DNA of 64,000 nucleotides from DATJGR01 sp963787045 (GCA_963787045.1 CAWBBR010000003.1:248001-312000); one strand, 5' to 3'. Counted from the first letter of the stretch, positions 8,368-18,116 are shown. The notes: generated by a model not told the origin, from the letters alone. Translations and numbers: made by a program.

Positions 8368-9717
8368 TCAAGCAGCGCCGCGACGACGCCGACGGCGTCT
8401 GCGTTTGCCTTTCGCCGGTTCGATCGCGCTGCTCATCGACGAGCGTTGCTGCTCGTCGCCGGCCTGGTAGTTGGTCCACCAGTCGGCCAGTTCCTGTTCC
8501 ACTTCGCCGACGCTCGCGCGCAGCAACAGGAAATCGTACGACGCGCGAAAGCGGGGATGGGCCACCAGCTTGCCGACGCCGTTGCCCGGCGGTGTTTCGA
8601 GGCGCGGCTGGAACAACCACACTTCGCGCACGAACTGCGCAAAGCGGCGCGGGATCGCCGCGATTTCGTTCTGGTCGCGCAAGACTTCGGTGCTCGCCGA
8701 CTCGCGCGCTTCGACCAGCGGCATTGCGTCGCTGTGCTGCGCGAGACGCTCGCGGTACGAATCCCACAGCAACACTGCGATCAGAAATCCCGGCGTGACC
8801 GGTTTGTCTTCGCGGATGCGCTGGTCGGTTCCTTCCATCGCGTTGCGGATGAGGTCGAGGCTTCGCGTCGACGTGTTGTGATCCGGAAACAGCGTGTCGG
8901 CGAGTTCGTAGCGTTGCAGCAGTTCCCATGCGCCGGTCGCGTGGCCCTGCAGCAACAGCTTGCACAGTTCGTCGAACAGGCGCGCCGGCGCGACTGCACT
9001 GATCATGTAGGCGGCGCCGGGAATGGCGTCGTCGGTTTCACGTTCGATCTCGAAACCGAGTTTCGTCGCGAACCGGATCGCGCGAAGGATCCGCACCGGA
9101 TCTTCGCGGAAGCGAACGTTCGGATCGCCGATCAGTTTCAGACGACGTGCGCGCAAGTCGGCGAGTCCGCCGACGTAGTCGACCAGCGTGCGGTCGATCG
9201 GATCGTAGTACAGCGCGTTGATGGTGAAGTCGCGCCGGAACGCGTCTTCGTGGATGTCGCCGTACACGTTGTCGCGAAGGATCATTCCTTCGACGGAGCG
9301 CGCCGAGTCTCTGTCGCGCAACTCGCGTCGACTGTGGTTGTGCACCACATCGTCGTCGTCGACATCGACCGTTCGCCGGAACGTCGACACTTCAATGGTT
9401 TCGCGACCGAAGCGAACATGCGCGATCCGGAAGCGGCGACCGACCAGCCGCGAACGTTTGAACACGTCCCTCACTTCTTCCGGAGTCGCGTTCGTGGCGA
9501 CATCGAAGTCTTTCGGAGCGATGCCGAGCAGCATGTCGCGAACGCAACCACCGACGAGAAATGCGTCGAACCCGGCGTCGCGCAAACCTTGGACCACGCT
9601 CATCGCGCCGGCGTCGACGAGCTCGACAGAGATGCCGTGCTCGGACTCGCCCATTCGCATAGGTTCAGAGAGAAGCCCGGTCTCGCTCGAAGACGCGAGG
9701 CCGTCAGAAGACGTCAT
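8368..9717 (-). CDS. pcnB: Poly(A) polymerase I
   Basis: PcnB adds 3' poly(A) tails that mark RNAs for decay; related enzymes are CCA-adding nucleotidyltransferases. The nucleotidyltransferase core shows FLVGGCVRDMLLG and PKDFDVATNATPEEVR, with the two catalytic aspartates in DFDVAT. It continues with RRDFTINALYYD and EDPVRILRAIRFATKLG, which are typical of the family. The 449-residue length, the position beside gluQ and panB, and the basic C-terminal tail (a run of about eight arginines after GKR) fit PcnB better than CCA transferase; the tail probably binds RNA. Start ATG 9717 is the longest; MRMGESEHG about 20 codons later is an alternative. Confidence 0.95.
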   Translation of the reverse strand: MTSSDGLASSSETGLLSEPMRMGESEHGISVELVDAGAMSVVQGLRDAGFDAFLVGGCVRDMLLGIAPKDFDVATNATPEEVRDVFKRSRLVGRRFRIAHVRFGRETIEVSTFRRTVDVDDDDVVHNHSRRELRDRDSARSVEGMILRDNVYGDIHEDAFRRDFTINALYYDPIDRTLVDYVGGLADLRARRLKLIGDPNVRFREDPVRILRAIRFATKLGFEIERETDDAIPGAAYMISAVAPARLFDELCKLLLQGHATGAWELLQRYELADTLFPDHNTSTRSLDLIRNAMEGTDQRIREDKPVTPGFLIAVLLWDSYRERLAQHSDAMPLVEARESASTEVLRDQNEIAAIPRRFAQFVREVWLFQPRLETPPGNGVGKLVAHPRFRASYDFLLLRASVGEVEQELADWWTNYQAGDEQQRSSMSSAIEPAKGKRRRRRRRRGAA

Positions 9718-9797
9718 AGCTGCTTTGGATTCACGTGAGCGGAAGTCGAAATGGTATCAGATCGTTGAATCAAAAAGGGAAATCAACCCGTGCCGCA

Positions 9798-11141
9798 TCA
9801 GTGTTCGCTGTCGCGTCGCGGTGCTCGGGTGCCGGTGCGCTTTCGCGGAATATTCAGGCGTTGGCGACGTTCCCAGAGACTCTTTCGGCTGATGCCGAGT
9901 TTGTTGGCGAGCTCCGTCTCGGTCAGTGCGTCCTGATGCTCGAGCACGAACTTGACGAAGTATCCCTCGAGACTGGTCTCGGTCTCGGGATCGTCCGAGT
10001 ACGATTGTGATGGTCTGCGCGCTTTGGTCGCATCGATCGCGAGCAAATCCGCTTCGATTACGGTGGCGTCGCAGAGAATGACGGCGCGTTCGAGTGCATT
10101 CTCCAACTCGCGAACGTTACCGGGCCAATCGTATCGGCCAATCGCGGCGAGCGCGGTTTCGGACAACGACATCTCGGGCTTCGACAGTTTGTGGCAGATG
10201 CGCCGCAGCAGCCAGTTGGCCAACTCGACGACGTCGTGGCCGCGCTCACGCAAGGGCGGCACGGTGAGCGTTGTCGCGTTCAGGCGCGCGTAAAGCGGCT
10301 CGAGGAACCGACCCGCGTCGACGAGCGGGCGCAGATCGCGATGTGTTGCCGCGATGACGCGGACATCGACGTTCGATCCGTTGCCGGTGCGCGAGGCGGT
10401 GCGGGTGTCGTCGTCCTGCAGCAACTGCAACAGGCGCGCCTGGGCTTCCAACGTCAATGCGCTGATCTCGTCCAGGAACAGCGTGCCCTCGTCCGCCGCT
10501 TCGACGAGGCCGCGGCGGTGATCGCTGCCCGCGCGATCGCCGAACAATTCTGCTTCGATGAGCGATGGAGGAATGGTGGCACAGTTCAGCGAGATCAAAG
10601 GCCGGGCACGACGACGGCTGGCGGCGTGCAACGCGCGTGCGACGAGCTCTTTGCCGGAGCCGGATTCGCCTTGTATCAGCAGCGATCCGCGCGTTTCCGC
10701 CATCGTTTGAATGCGTTGGAACAGGTCGAGCATCGCCGGGCAGTGGCCCACCATCATCGCCATCGCAGGCTGGGAACGTTCATCGCCGTGTGTCGGGGTG
10801 CGTTCGAAACTCCGATTGATGGCGCCGATCAATTCGTCCGGCTCGAACGGCAACACCAGATAATCGGACGCGCCTTGCTGCATCGCTTCGACGGCCCGAC
10901 GCACATTCGGATCTTCGGTGAACAGAATCAGCGGCAAACCGCCGAGCCGGTCGCGCAGGCGCGTCGCGGGACCCGATGGCAGGTCGACCTTGCTGACCAC
11001 GATGTCGATGCCCGAAAGATCGATGGAGGCGAGTCCGTCTCGGTCGCCGATGCCGATGACCAAGAGACCCTTTTCCGTAAGCCCATGGCAGAGCCGGTCA
11101 CGACGCGCGACGTCGGGATCCAGCAACAACACTCGCCTCAT
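9798..11141 (-). CDS. NtrC-family regulator with degenerate receiver and no GAFTGA loop
   Basis: 447 residues in three domains. A receiver-like domain (1-115) keeps the acidic pair D8/D10 and the threonine in LILFTED. It has lysine (K51, in VVSKVDLP) where the phosphoacceptor aspartate should be, and leucine (L97, in YLVLPF) where the conserved lysine should be. An AAA+ domain follows with Walker A GESGSGKE (158-165), Walker B GTLFLDEIS and WPGNVRELENALER. The C-terminus is a Fis-type HTH (ELANKLGISRKSLWERRQRL). The sigma-54 contact loop GAFTGA is absent: ELFG is followed by DRAGSDHRR and then GLVEAA, about five residues shorter than usual. Start ATG 11141 has GGAG just upstream. It sits between gluQ and pcnB, where Pseudomonas has cbrB; no sensor kinase is adjacent. 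Confidence 0.9.
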   Translation of the reverse strand: MRRVLLLDPDVARRDRLCHGLTEKGLLVIGIGDRDGLASIDLSGIDIVVSKVDLPSGPATRLRDRLGGLPLILFTEDPNVRRAVEAMQQGASDYLVLPFEPDELIGAINRSFERTPTHGDERSQPAMAMMVGHCPAMLDLFQRIQTMAETRGSLLIQGESGSGKELVARALHAASRRRARPLISLNCATIPPSLIEAELFGDRAGSDHRRGLVEAADEGTLFLDEISALTLEAQARLLQLLQDDDTRTASRTGNGSNVDVRVIAATHRDLRPLVDAGRFLEPLYARLNATTLTVPPLRERGHDVVELANWLLRRICHKLSKPEMSLSETALAAIGRYDWPGNVRELENALERAVILCDATVIEADLLAIDATKARRPSQSYSDDPETETSLEGYFVKFVLEHQDALTETELANKLGISRKSLWERRQRLNIPRKRTGTRAPRRDSEH

Positions 11142-11187
11142 ATGACTCCGCCCCCAGGCAGACTGGGCCGATGGTAACAAAGGCCCT

Positions 11188-12081
11188 TCAGATGCACACG
11201 AACTCGGATTGAGTTGCGCGTCGCGGTATTCGCGAGAGATTCCATTGTGCAGTAGCCCACGCGAGCAACTCGCTCGGGTGGCTCCGTCGCAGATCGTTGG
11301 GCGGATCGTGGCCGAGCAGCGCAAGGATGAGACGCAGATTGTCGGAGGGTGTCGCGGCATCCACCGCGGTGGCGCGCGTCTGTTTGCTCAGCTTCTGCCC
11401 ACTGCGATCTGCCAGAACCGGTACATGGGCGTAACGTGGAGTGCTGGCGCCCAACAGCCTGAAGAGCAACAGCTGCCGCGGCGTGTTGTCGAGCAGATCG
11501 GCACCACGGACCACGTGCGTGATTCGTTGCGCCGCATCGTCGACCACCACCGCCAGTTGATACGCGATGATCCCGTCGCGTCTGAAGACGACGAAGTCGC
11601 CAACGTCTGTGCGCAGGCGCTGTGCGTGGCGCCCCTGAATCTCGTCGAACACCTCGATCGTTTCGTCCGGCACCTTCAAGCGAATCGAGTGAGGCGCGTC
11701 CGGCGGGACACGGCGGTGTCTGCAGGTGCCGGGGTAGACGCCATTCTCTTGAATCTGGGTTCTGCTGCACGTGCACGCAAAGGTGTGGCCGGCCGCGCGA
11801 AGGCGTTCGAGCGCCGCGCGATAGGACTCGATCCGTTGGTGTTGGTAGGTCAGCCCGTCCCAATGCAGACCGTGCCGATCGAGCGTCGAGAGAATGGTGT
11901 CCGCGGCGCCCGGTTCGCACCGCGGCGTGTCGAGGTCTTCCATGCGCACCAACCAGCGGCCGCCCATTGCGCGTGCATGCACGTAGCTTGCAACCGCGGT
12001 GAGGAGGGAGCCCAGGTGCAACGGACCCGTGGGCGAAGGCGCGAAGCGACCGATCTCTACGGTTTCACTCGCGTTCGCCAA
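11188..12081 (-). CDS. gluQ: Glutamyl-queuosine tRNA(Asp) synthetase
   Basis: GluQ is a paralogue of the GluRS catalytic core that attaches glutamate to queuosine at the wobble base of tRNA(Asp). The protein shows GRFAPSPTGPLHLGS (HIGH-like), LVRMEDLDTPR, a zinc site CTCSRTQIQ...YPGTC of the C-x-C/Y-x3-C type, and KLSKQTRA (KMSKS-like). It lacks the anticodon-binding part of GluRS, as expected for about 297 residues. The frame is open further upstream into dksA; I chose TTG 12081, just after the dksA stop, because similarity begins at EIGRFAPS. The start is uncertain. dksA-gluQ is a widely conserved pair. Confidence 0.93.
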   Translation of the reverse strand: MANASETVEIGRFAPSPTGPLHLGSLLTAVASYVHARAMGGRWLVRMEDLDTPRCEPGAADTILSTLDRHGLHWDGLTYQHQRIESYRAALERLRAAGHTFACTCSRTQIQENGVYPGTCRHRRVPPDAPHSIRLKVPDETIEVFDEIQGRHAQRLRTDVGDFVVFRRDGIIAYQLAVVVDDAAQRITHVVRGADLLDNTPRQLLLFRLLGASTPRYAHVPVLADRSGQKLSKQTRATAVDAATPSDNLRLILALLGHDPPNDLRRSHPSELLAWATAQWNLSRIPRRATQSEFVCI

Positions 12082-12085
12082 CCGA

Positions 12086-12685
12086 TCATCCGTGGAGCTG
12101 ACGCTCCTTGATTTCGTCGAGCGTCTTGCAGTCGACACATTGCGTTGCGGTCGGACGCGCTTCGAGGCGACGTAGACCGATCTCGACACCGCAGGTGTCG
12201 CAGTAGCCGTAGTCTTCCTGGTCGATGCGTTCGACGGTCTTGTCGATCTTCTTGATGAGCTGGCGTTCGCGATCGCGGGTACGCAGCTCGATGCTGAACT
12301 CTTCTTCTTGAGTCGCGCGATCCGCGGGGTCGGGGAAGTTCGCCGCTTCGTCCTGCATGTGATGCACGGTACGGTCGACTTCTTCCATCAGATCCTGCCG
12401 CCACTTCAGCAGAATGTCGCGGAAGTGATCGAGCTGCTTCGAATCCATGTACGATTCGCCGCGCTTTGGCTCGTAGGGGATGAAATTCTTGAATGGTGAG
12501 TCCACCACTCGCGCTTTCGATTTCGGCTTTGCCACGGGCTTTGGAGATACTTCCGCTTTTGGTTTCACGATCACCTTTGCCTTGGTTTTTGCTTTTGCTT
12601 TGGGCTTTGCGGTGGGTTTTGCGGACGTCGATTTCGCCGCGGTTGGCTTTGCTGCTGCAGTCTTTTTCCGTATTTTCGCCGCCAT
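12086..12685 (-). CDS. dksA: RNA polymerase-binding transcription factor DksA with basic N-terminal extension
   Basis: DksA enters the RNA polymerase secondary channel and works with ppGpp to repress rRNA promoters and activate amino-acid promoters. The last ~130 residues are canonical: a coiled coil with the DxxDxA tip (D119, D122, A124 in FPDPADRATQ) and a zinc finger with C162, C165, C183 and C186. The first ~65 residues are unusual: a low-complexity Lys/Ala/Pro tail rich in KPKAKAKTK-type repeats, resembling the C-terminal tail of histone H1. E. coli DksA has 151 residues against 199 here. Start ATG 12685; an upstream start would add 21 residues with no family support. Confidence 0.95.
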   Translation of the reverse strand: MAAKIRKKTAAAKPTAAKSTSAKPTAKPKAKAKTKAKVIVKPKAEVSPKPVAKPKSKARVVDSPFKNFIPYEPKRGESYMDSKQLDHFRDILLKWRQDLMEEVDRTVHHMQDEAANFPDPADRATQEEEFSIELRTRDRERQLIKKIDKTVERIDQEDYGYCDTCGVEIGLRRLEARPTATQCVDCKTLDEIKERQLHG

Positions 12686-12973
12686 TTGCTTTATTCGCTC
12701 GTCTCCGAACCGTTGGCCTTTGGTGGTGAGAGGACGGGGCCCCTGCAATGAAGGGCGCGTACGCTACCAGAACACTTCCGCGGCCGCCAGAAAAATCGGA
12801 ACATTGAATTGGCGGTTGAATTTGTCCCGATTTCCACCCGATTCGACGCGTGCCTGTGACGCGGCAGCATGCCGCACGGCGCGTGAATTCGCGCATGCAG
12901 GGCAGAGGTCTGACAACAGAACAATCGAGGGGCTGGCGCTGCGGCGCGTTTCGATCCATGGCGGTTTTCGCTG
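12686..12973. other. Divergent intergenic region between dksA and sfsA
   Basis: This 288-bp region must hold the dksA promoter (minus) and the sfsA promoter (plus). I see no strong -35/-10 pair on either strand, no ribosomal RNA-like structure and no coding potential that resembles a known protein. Confidence 0.5.
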
Positions 12974-13675
12974 ATGGACTTCGAATCGCAGCTGCAGGTT
13001 GGCACGTTGGTGCGGCGATACAAGCGCTTCCTGGCCGACGTCGTCGATGCGGCGGGTCGACCCTTCACGATGCACTGCCCGAATCCGGGCGCGATGTCCG
13101 GATGCGCCGATCCCGGCAGCCGCGTGTGGTATTCGGAATCGAAGAACGCGAATCGGAAATACGCCTGCACGCTGGAAATCGTCGAAACGTCGCGCGGCGA
13201 GCTCGTCGGTGTGAATCCAGGCCGCGCCAACGCAATTGTCGGCGAGGCGCTTGCGGCGCAACGCATCAGCGGTCTCGATGGAATGACGGTGCATCGGGAG
13301 TCGCCGATTCCCGGCGAAAGCGGCCGCTTCGACTTTCGGCTCGAGCGCGGCGACGCGCGATGCTACGTCGAGGTGAAGAGCGTGACGTTGTCGCGCGCCG
13401 ATGGACTGGGCGCGTTTCCGGATGCGAAAAGCGATCGTGCCCGTCGTCACGTGATGCTGCTTCAACGCATGCATGACGACGGGCATCGCGCCGTGCTGTT
13501 GTTCTGCGTGCAGCACAATGGAGTCGAACGCGTTACGACTGCTGACGACATCGATCCGGCATATGGCGACGCGGTTCGCGCCGCACAGCGCGCCGGAGTG
13601 GAAGTGGTGGCGTTTCGCACGCTCGTCAGCCCGCGGGGTCTGACGCTCGCCGGCCCGATTCCGGTATGCCTGTAA
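12974..13675 (+). CDS. sfsA: SfsA family DNA/RNA nuclease-fold protein
   Basis: 233 residues matching SfsA (named for sugar fermentation stimulation). It begins with an OB-like N-terminal part (QVGTLVRRYKRFLADV, HCPNPGAMSGC). The catalytic-type core of a PD-(D/E)xK nuclease fold follows: SGRFDFRLE, YVEVKSVTL, AFPDAKSDRARRHVMLL. The biological role is not settled; DNA binding and maltose-gene effects are reported for the E. coli protein. In E. coli sfsA lies directly upstream of dksA on the same strand; here it is divergent from dksA. It converges on the adenosine kinase gene with a six-base gap. Confidence 0.95.
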   Translation: MDFESQLQVGTLVRRYKRFLADVVDAAGRPFTMHCPNPGAMSGCADPGSRVWYSESKNANRKYACTLEIVETSRGELVGVNPGRANAIVGEALAAQRISGLDGMTVHRESPIPGESGRFDFRLERGDARCYVEVKSVTLSRADGLGAFPDAKSDRARRHVMLLQRMHDDGHRAVLLFCVQHNGVERVTTADDIDPAYGDAVRAAQRAGVEVVAFRTLVSPRGLTLAGPIPVCL

Positions 13676-13681
13676 CGTCGA

Positions 13682-14682
13682 TCAGGTCGGAATTCTGCGG
13701 AAGTCGGCGAGGACGCCTTGATAGTCCACCATCGTTTCGAGACGCGCGCCGTATCGCGTGATCAGCCGCGCTGCCGCGAAATTGCCGAACCGCGCCGCGA
13801 CCTGTACGGGCATTCCGGTGGTCCAGCCCGCGAGACATGCGCCGGCGTAGATGTCGCCTGCGCCGTTCGTGTCGATCGGCGTGACCGGAAAACCGGGCAC
13901 TTCCCAACGATCGTGACCATCGATCACGAGACTGCCGCGCGCGCCGAGCGTGACATTCACCGAACGGGCGATGTCTTTGAGTTCGGCCACGGCAATGTCG
14001 AGCCGATCGCTGCCGGCCCATTCGAGCGCTTCTTCTTCGTTGCAGAACAGGTGATCGACGCCGTTGCCGAGCATGGCGGTCAACGCGTCGCGAAAGATGC
14101 GGACCATGCTGACGTCGGACAGCGTCATTGCCGTCTTGATTCCGTCGGCTTCGGCCTGCTCGCGGCAACGAATCGCCGCGGTGCGCGCCGTTTCGGACGA
14201 ACTCAGGAATCCTTCGATGTACGTGTAGCGCGAATTGCGCAGCGCTTCCTCGTCCACTTCGGAGACGGTGAGCTTGTCCGAGATGCCGAGGAACGTGTTC
14301 ATGGATCGCTCGGCGTCTGGCGTGACCAGTACGAGACATCGCCCTGATTTGGCGCCCGTCGTCGGACGCTGCCGGTTCGTCGCGACCCCGATCGTAGCCA
14401 GATCTTTGACGAAGAACCCCCCAACGTCGTCGTCGGCGACTTTGCAGGAATAGAAGGTGCGACACCCGAACGCCTGCGCCGCGATCATCGTGTTCGCCGC
14501 CGAGCCACCGCTCATGCGTTTCGGCTCGAGCTCTCTCAGGCTCACGAGCAGTTCCTCGAGACGCGGTTCGTCGACCAGCGTCATGTGACCTTTGTCGATT
14601 CGATGACGCCGCAGGAAACCGTCGTCGACGCTGTATTCCATGTCTACCAGCGCGTTACCGAGTGCGTAGATGTCGTACTGCT

Positions 14683-14686
<4 letters not shown>
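13682..14686 (-). CDS. PfkB-family carbohydrate kinase, probable adenosine kinase
   Basis: 334 residues of the ribokinase/PfkB family. The N-terminal GNALVDMEYSV and RMSGGSAANTMIAAQAFG form the sugar-binding part, and PIDTNGAGDIYAGACLAG carries the catalytic aspartate and anion hole near residues 271-285 (DTNGAGD instead of the usual DTxGAGD spacing, still complete). This subgroup is annotated as adenosine kinase in proteobacteria, which would phosphorylate adenosine to AMP; ribose or another nucleoside cannot be excluded. Its ATG overlaps the hemL stop by four bases, so it is translationally coupled to heme-precursor synthesis, an association I cannot explain. Confidence 0.83.
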
Positions 14687-15984
<1,298 letters not shown>

Positions 15985-15992
15985 GTTGTGTC

Positions 15993-16418
15993 TCAGAAGG
16001 GTTTGACGACGACGAGTGCGACGATGCCGCCGAGGAGCAACAGCGGTGGCGCGTCATTGAACCATCGGAAGAACCGATCGCTTTTCCGGTTCTGGTCGCG
16101 AGCGAACGCGCTGATGAGCCGGCCGCAATAGATGTGGTAGCCGATCAGTAGAAAAACCAGCGCCAGCTTCAAATGCAGCCAGCCGGCACGCGCAAAGGTG
16201 TCCCACGATGCCGCGAGCAACCAGAGACCCAACAGAACGGCGATGATCGCCGCGGGTGTCATGATGCCGCGGTACAGCTTGCGCTCCATGACTTTGAAGC
16301 GCTCGATCCCGACCGCATCGGTCGCCATCGAGTGATAAACGAACAGTCGCGGTAGATAGAAAATGCCGGCGAACCAGAAGATCACGAACATGATGTGCGC
16401 GGCTTTGACCCACAACAT
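15993..16418 (-). CDS. hemJ: Protoporphyrinogen IX oxidase HemJ-type membrane protein
   Basis: A 141-residue protein with about four membrane helices. It begins MLWVKAAHIMFVIFW followed by FAGIFYLPRLFVYH, the strongly conserved HemJ (UPF0093) N-terminus with its histidine and arginine. Later it has RGIMTPAAIIAVLLGLWLL and HLKLALVFLLIGYH. HemJ oxidises protoporphyrinogen IX to protoporphyrin IX in bacteria lacking HemG or HemY. The start at ATG 16418 is set by family similarity; the frame is open upstream but not protein-like. Placement directly before hemL strengthens the call. Confidence 0.9.
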   Translation of the reverse strand: MLWVKAAHIMFVIFWFAGIFYLPRLFVYHSMATDAVGIERFKVMERKLYRGIMTPAAIIAVLLGLWLLAASWDTFARAGWLHLKLALVFLLIGYHIYCGRLISAFARDQNRKSDRFFRWFNDAPPLLLLGGIVALVVVKPF

Positions 16419-16550
16419 GCTCAAGCCGCTGGCACTGGCTGCGATCCGAACCGAAATATCGAGATCGATCGCTGCAACATGTAGACGCCGTCTGCAAAAC
16501 TGACCAGCCGGGCATTCTAGTATAAGAAGGAGTCGAATGAGCGGAGCGCG

Positions 16551-17270
16551 ATGAGTCGGAGTATTCACTCCTTGCGGATGAAGGTGGTTGCGCATCGCCC
16601 GCTGCGGAACGCAGTGTTGGCCGCGATTGCGCTCATCGTCGTCGCCGGCATCGGCCTCGCCGGTTACCTCGCAGGGCGCGGACATCTCGACGCAGCTGCG
16701 ACGGCGATCGTCGGGACGACATCGGAAAATGCGTCGGCGGAGCAACGCGTGGTGGAACTCGAACGCAAGCTCGCCGATATTCAACTCAGCCAGGTCGTTG
16801 ACGTCGACGCCAACGAGAGTCTGCGCCAAACGATCAAGTCGCTCCGCGACGAGCTCTCGGCGTCGCAGGAAGAGGTGCTGTTCTATCGCCAACTGATGGC
16901 CCCGTCGGAAGCGCAGCGTGGATTGCGCGTAGAGAAGCTGGAACTGAATCCTGGCTCGAGTCCGACCGAGGTCAAATATCGCCTGCTGTTGACGCAGGTC
17001 TCAGACAAGAACGACTGGGCGTCGGGAACCGTGACGGTCGACATCGTCGGCACCTCCGCTAACGAGCAAGTAGTGCTGCCGCTCACAGAAATGACGCAGG
17101 TCGAGACCTATCCTCTGGCCTTCAAGTTCCGGTATTTCCAGGACTTCACCGGCACGCTGGTGATCCCGGAAGGATTGAAACCGGAGCAGGTCGTCGTAAC
17201 CGCGGCAACGTCTGGAAAAGACGGCAAGCGAGTACAGAAGACCTTCAGCTGGGCGCTCGAGGAGGATTGA
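16551..17270 (+). CDS. Membrane-anchored coiled-coil protein, DUF6776-like
   Basis: A 239-residue protein of unknown function. A short cytoplasmic N-terminus leads to one membrane helix at about 20-43 (NAVLAAIALIVVAGIGLAGY), then a coiled-coil stretch at about 62-115 (EQRVVELERKLADIQ, SLRQTIKSLRDELSAS). A C-terminal globular part of beta character follows (YRLLLTQVSDKNDWASGTV, FRYFQDFTGTLVIPEGLKPE). I recognise it as the gammaproteobacterial DUF6776 type, which commonly precedes a bactofilin gene as here. That placement suggests a periplasmic or membrane partner in cell-shape work, which is inference. Its ATG is overlapped by the stop of a five-codon ORF starting at 16537 with its own AAGGAG. 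Its stop lies two bases before the bactofilin start. Confidence 0.75.
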   Translation: MSRSIHSLRMKVVAHRPLRNAVLAAIALIVVAGIGLAGYLAGRGHLDAAATAIVGTTSENASAEQRVVELERKLADIQLSQVVDVDANESLRQTIKSLRDELSASQEEVLFYRQLMAPSEAQRGLRVEKLELNPGSSPTEVKYRLLLTQVSDKNDWASGTVTVDIVGTSANEQVVLPLTEMTQVETYPLAFKFRYFQDFTGTLVIPEGLKPEQVVVTAATSGKDGKRVQKTFSWALEED

Positions 17271-17272
17271 CG

Positions 17273-17692
17273 ATGATGAGCAAGAAGCCGGTCACCAAGA
17301 TGGGCAAAGGCGCAACGCTGATTGCCGAAAACACCGCGGTAACCGGTGACGTACGCTTCTCCGATCAGCTGTACGTGAACGGCCACATCGAAGGCAACGT
17401 GCTCGCAGAAGCCGGAAGCGAAGCGACGTTGATGATCAGCGACGTGGGTTCGGTAAAAGGCCAGATCCACGCGCCGTTTGTCGTGGTAAATGGGCGCGTC
17501 GAGGGCGACGTGCACGCCGGGACACGTGTGGAACTGGCGCCGCATGCGAGGATTTCGGGAAACGTGTACTACACACTCATCGAAATGCAGCTCGGTGCGA
17601 TGGTCGACGGCCAGCTCGTGCACGTGCAGGCGGAGGCCGACGTGAAGAGCAACGTGCATCCGTTGCCGCGGGTGAGTGAAGAGGCCCGCTGA
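17273..17692 (+). CDS. Bactofilin family cytoskeletal protein
   Basis: Bactofilins polymerise without nucleotides into filaments that position cell-wall enzymes. This 139-residue protein has the expected central right-handed beta-helix built from repeats: TLIAENTAVTGDVRFSDQL, VNGHIEGNV, SVKGQIHAPFVVVNGRVEG, APHARISGNVYY. It has short non-helical ends with basic residues at the N-terminus. The start is ATG 17273, seven bases after GGAGG (17261-17265); ATG 17276 is an alternative. The gene follows the coiled-coil membrane protein gene directly. Lytic M23 endopeptidases are known bactofilin partners, and one is encoded 2 kb away. Confidence 0.93.
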   Translation: MMSKKPVTKMGKGATLIAENTAVTGDVRFSDQLYVNGHIEGNVLAEAGSEATLMISDVGSVKGQIHAPFVVVNGRVEGDVHAGTRVELAPHARISGNVYYTLIEMQLGAMVDGQLVHVQAEADVKSNVHPLPRVSEEAR

Positions 17693-17765
17693 GCGGCTGA
17701 CTCGGGCCGCATTTGACCGAAGGCAGACCGCTCCCGATAATCCGTCCGTCTTCCTGTGAAGCCGA

Positions 17766-18116
17766 GTGGTTTACGTGACCGCGACTGTGCCCGAAATCCA
17801 CTTCTCCGATCGAGCCGCCCATAAGGTTCGCGATCTCATCGACGGTGAGGGCAACGACGCGCTGAAACTGCGCGTGTTCATCACCGGCGGCGGCTGCTCC
17901 GGATTCTCGTACGGATTCACCTTCGACGAAGACATCGCGGACGACGACGCGCTGATCGAGAACGGTGGCGTCACGATGGTCGTCGACTCGATGAGCTACC
18001 AGTACCTGGCCGGCGCCGAAGTGGACTACCGCGAGGATCTGCAGGGCTCGCAGTTCGTCGTGCAGAACCCAAACGCGTCGTCGACGTGCGGTTGCGGTAA
18101 CTCGTTCTCGATCTAG
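17766..18116 (+). CDS. erpA: Iron-sulfur cluster insertion protein ErpA
   Basis: An A-type Fe-S carrier that delivers clusters to apoproteins, including those of isoprenoid synthesis in E. coli. The 116 residues contain the three cluster-ligand cysteines C44 (GGGCSGFSYGF), C108 and C110 (STCGCGNSFSI), the exact A-type pattern. Start is GTG 17766; a second GTG at 17775 is possible. It converges on anmK with a four-base overlap. The erpA-anmK-M23 peptidase arrangement next to an rRNA operon is also seen in Pseudomonas, which supports the assignment of ErpA over IscA. Confidence 0.94.
   Translation: MVYVTATVPEIHFSDRAAHKVRDLIDGEGNDALKLRVFITGGGCSGFSYGFTFDEDIADDDALIENGGVTMVVDSMSYQYLAGAEVDYREDLQGSQFVVQNPNASSTCGCGNSFSI

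Noticed and set aside
8312..8965. A 217-codon minus-strand frame overlapping pcnB
   Set aside because: It is a frame shadow of pcnB, rich in arginine and without family resemblance.
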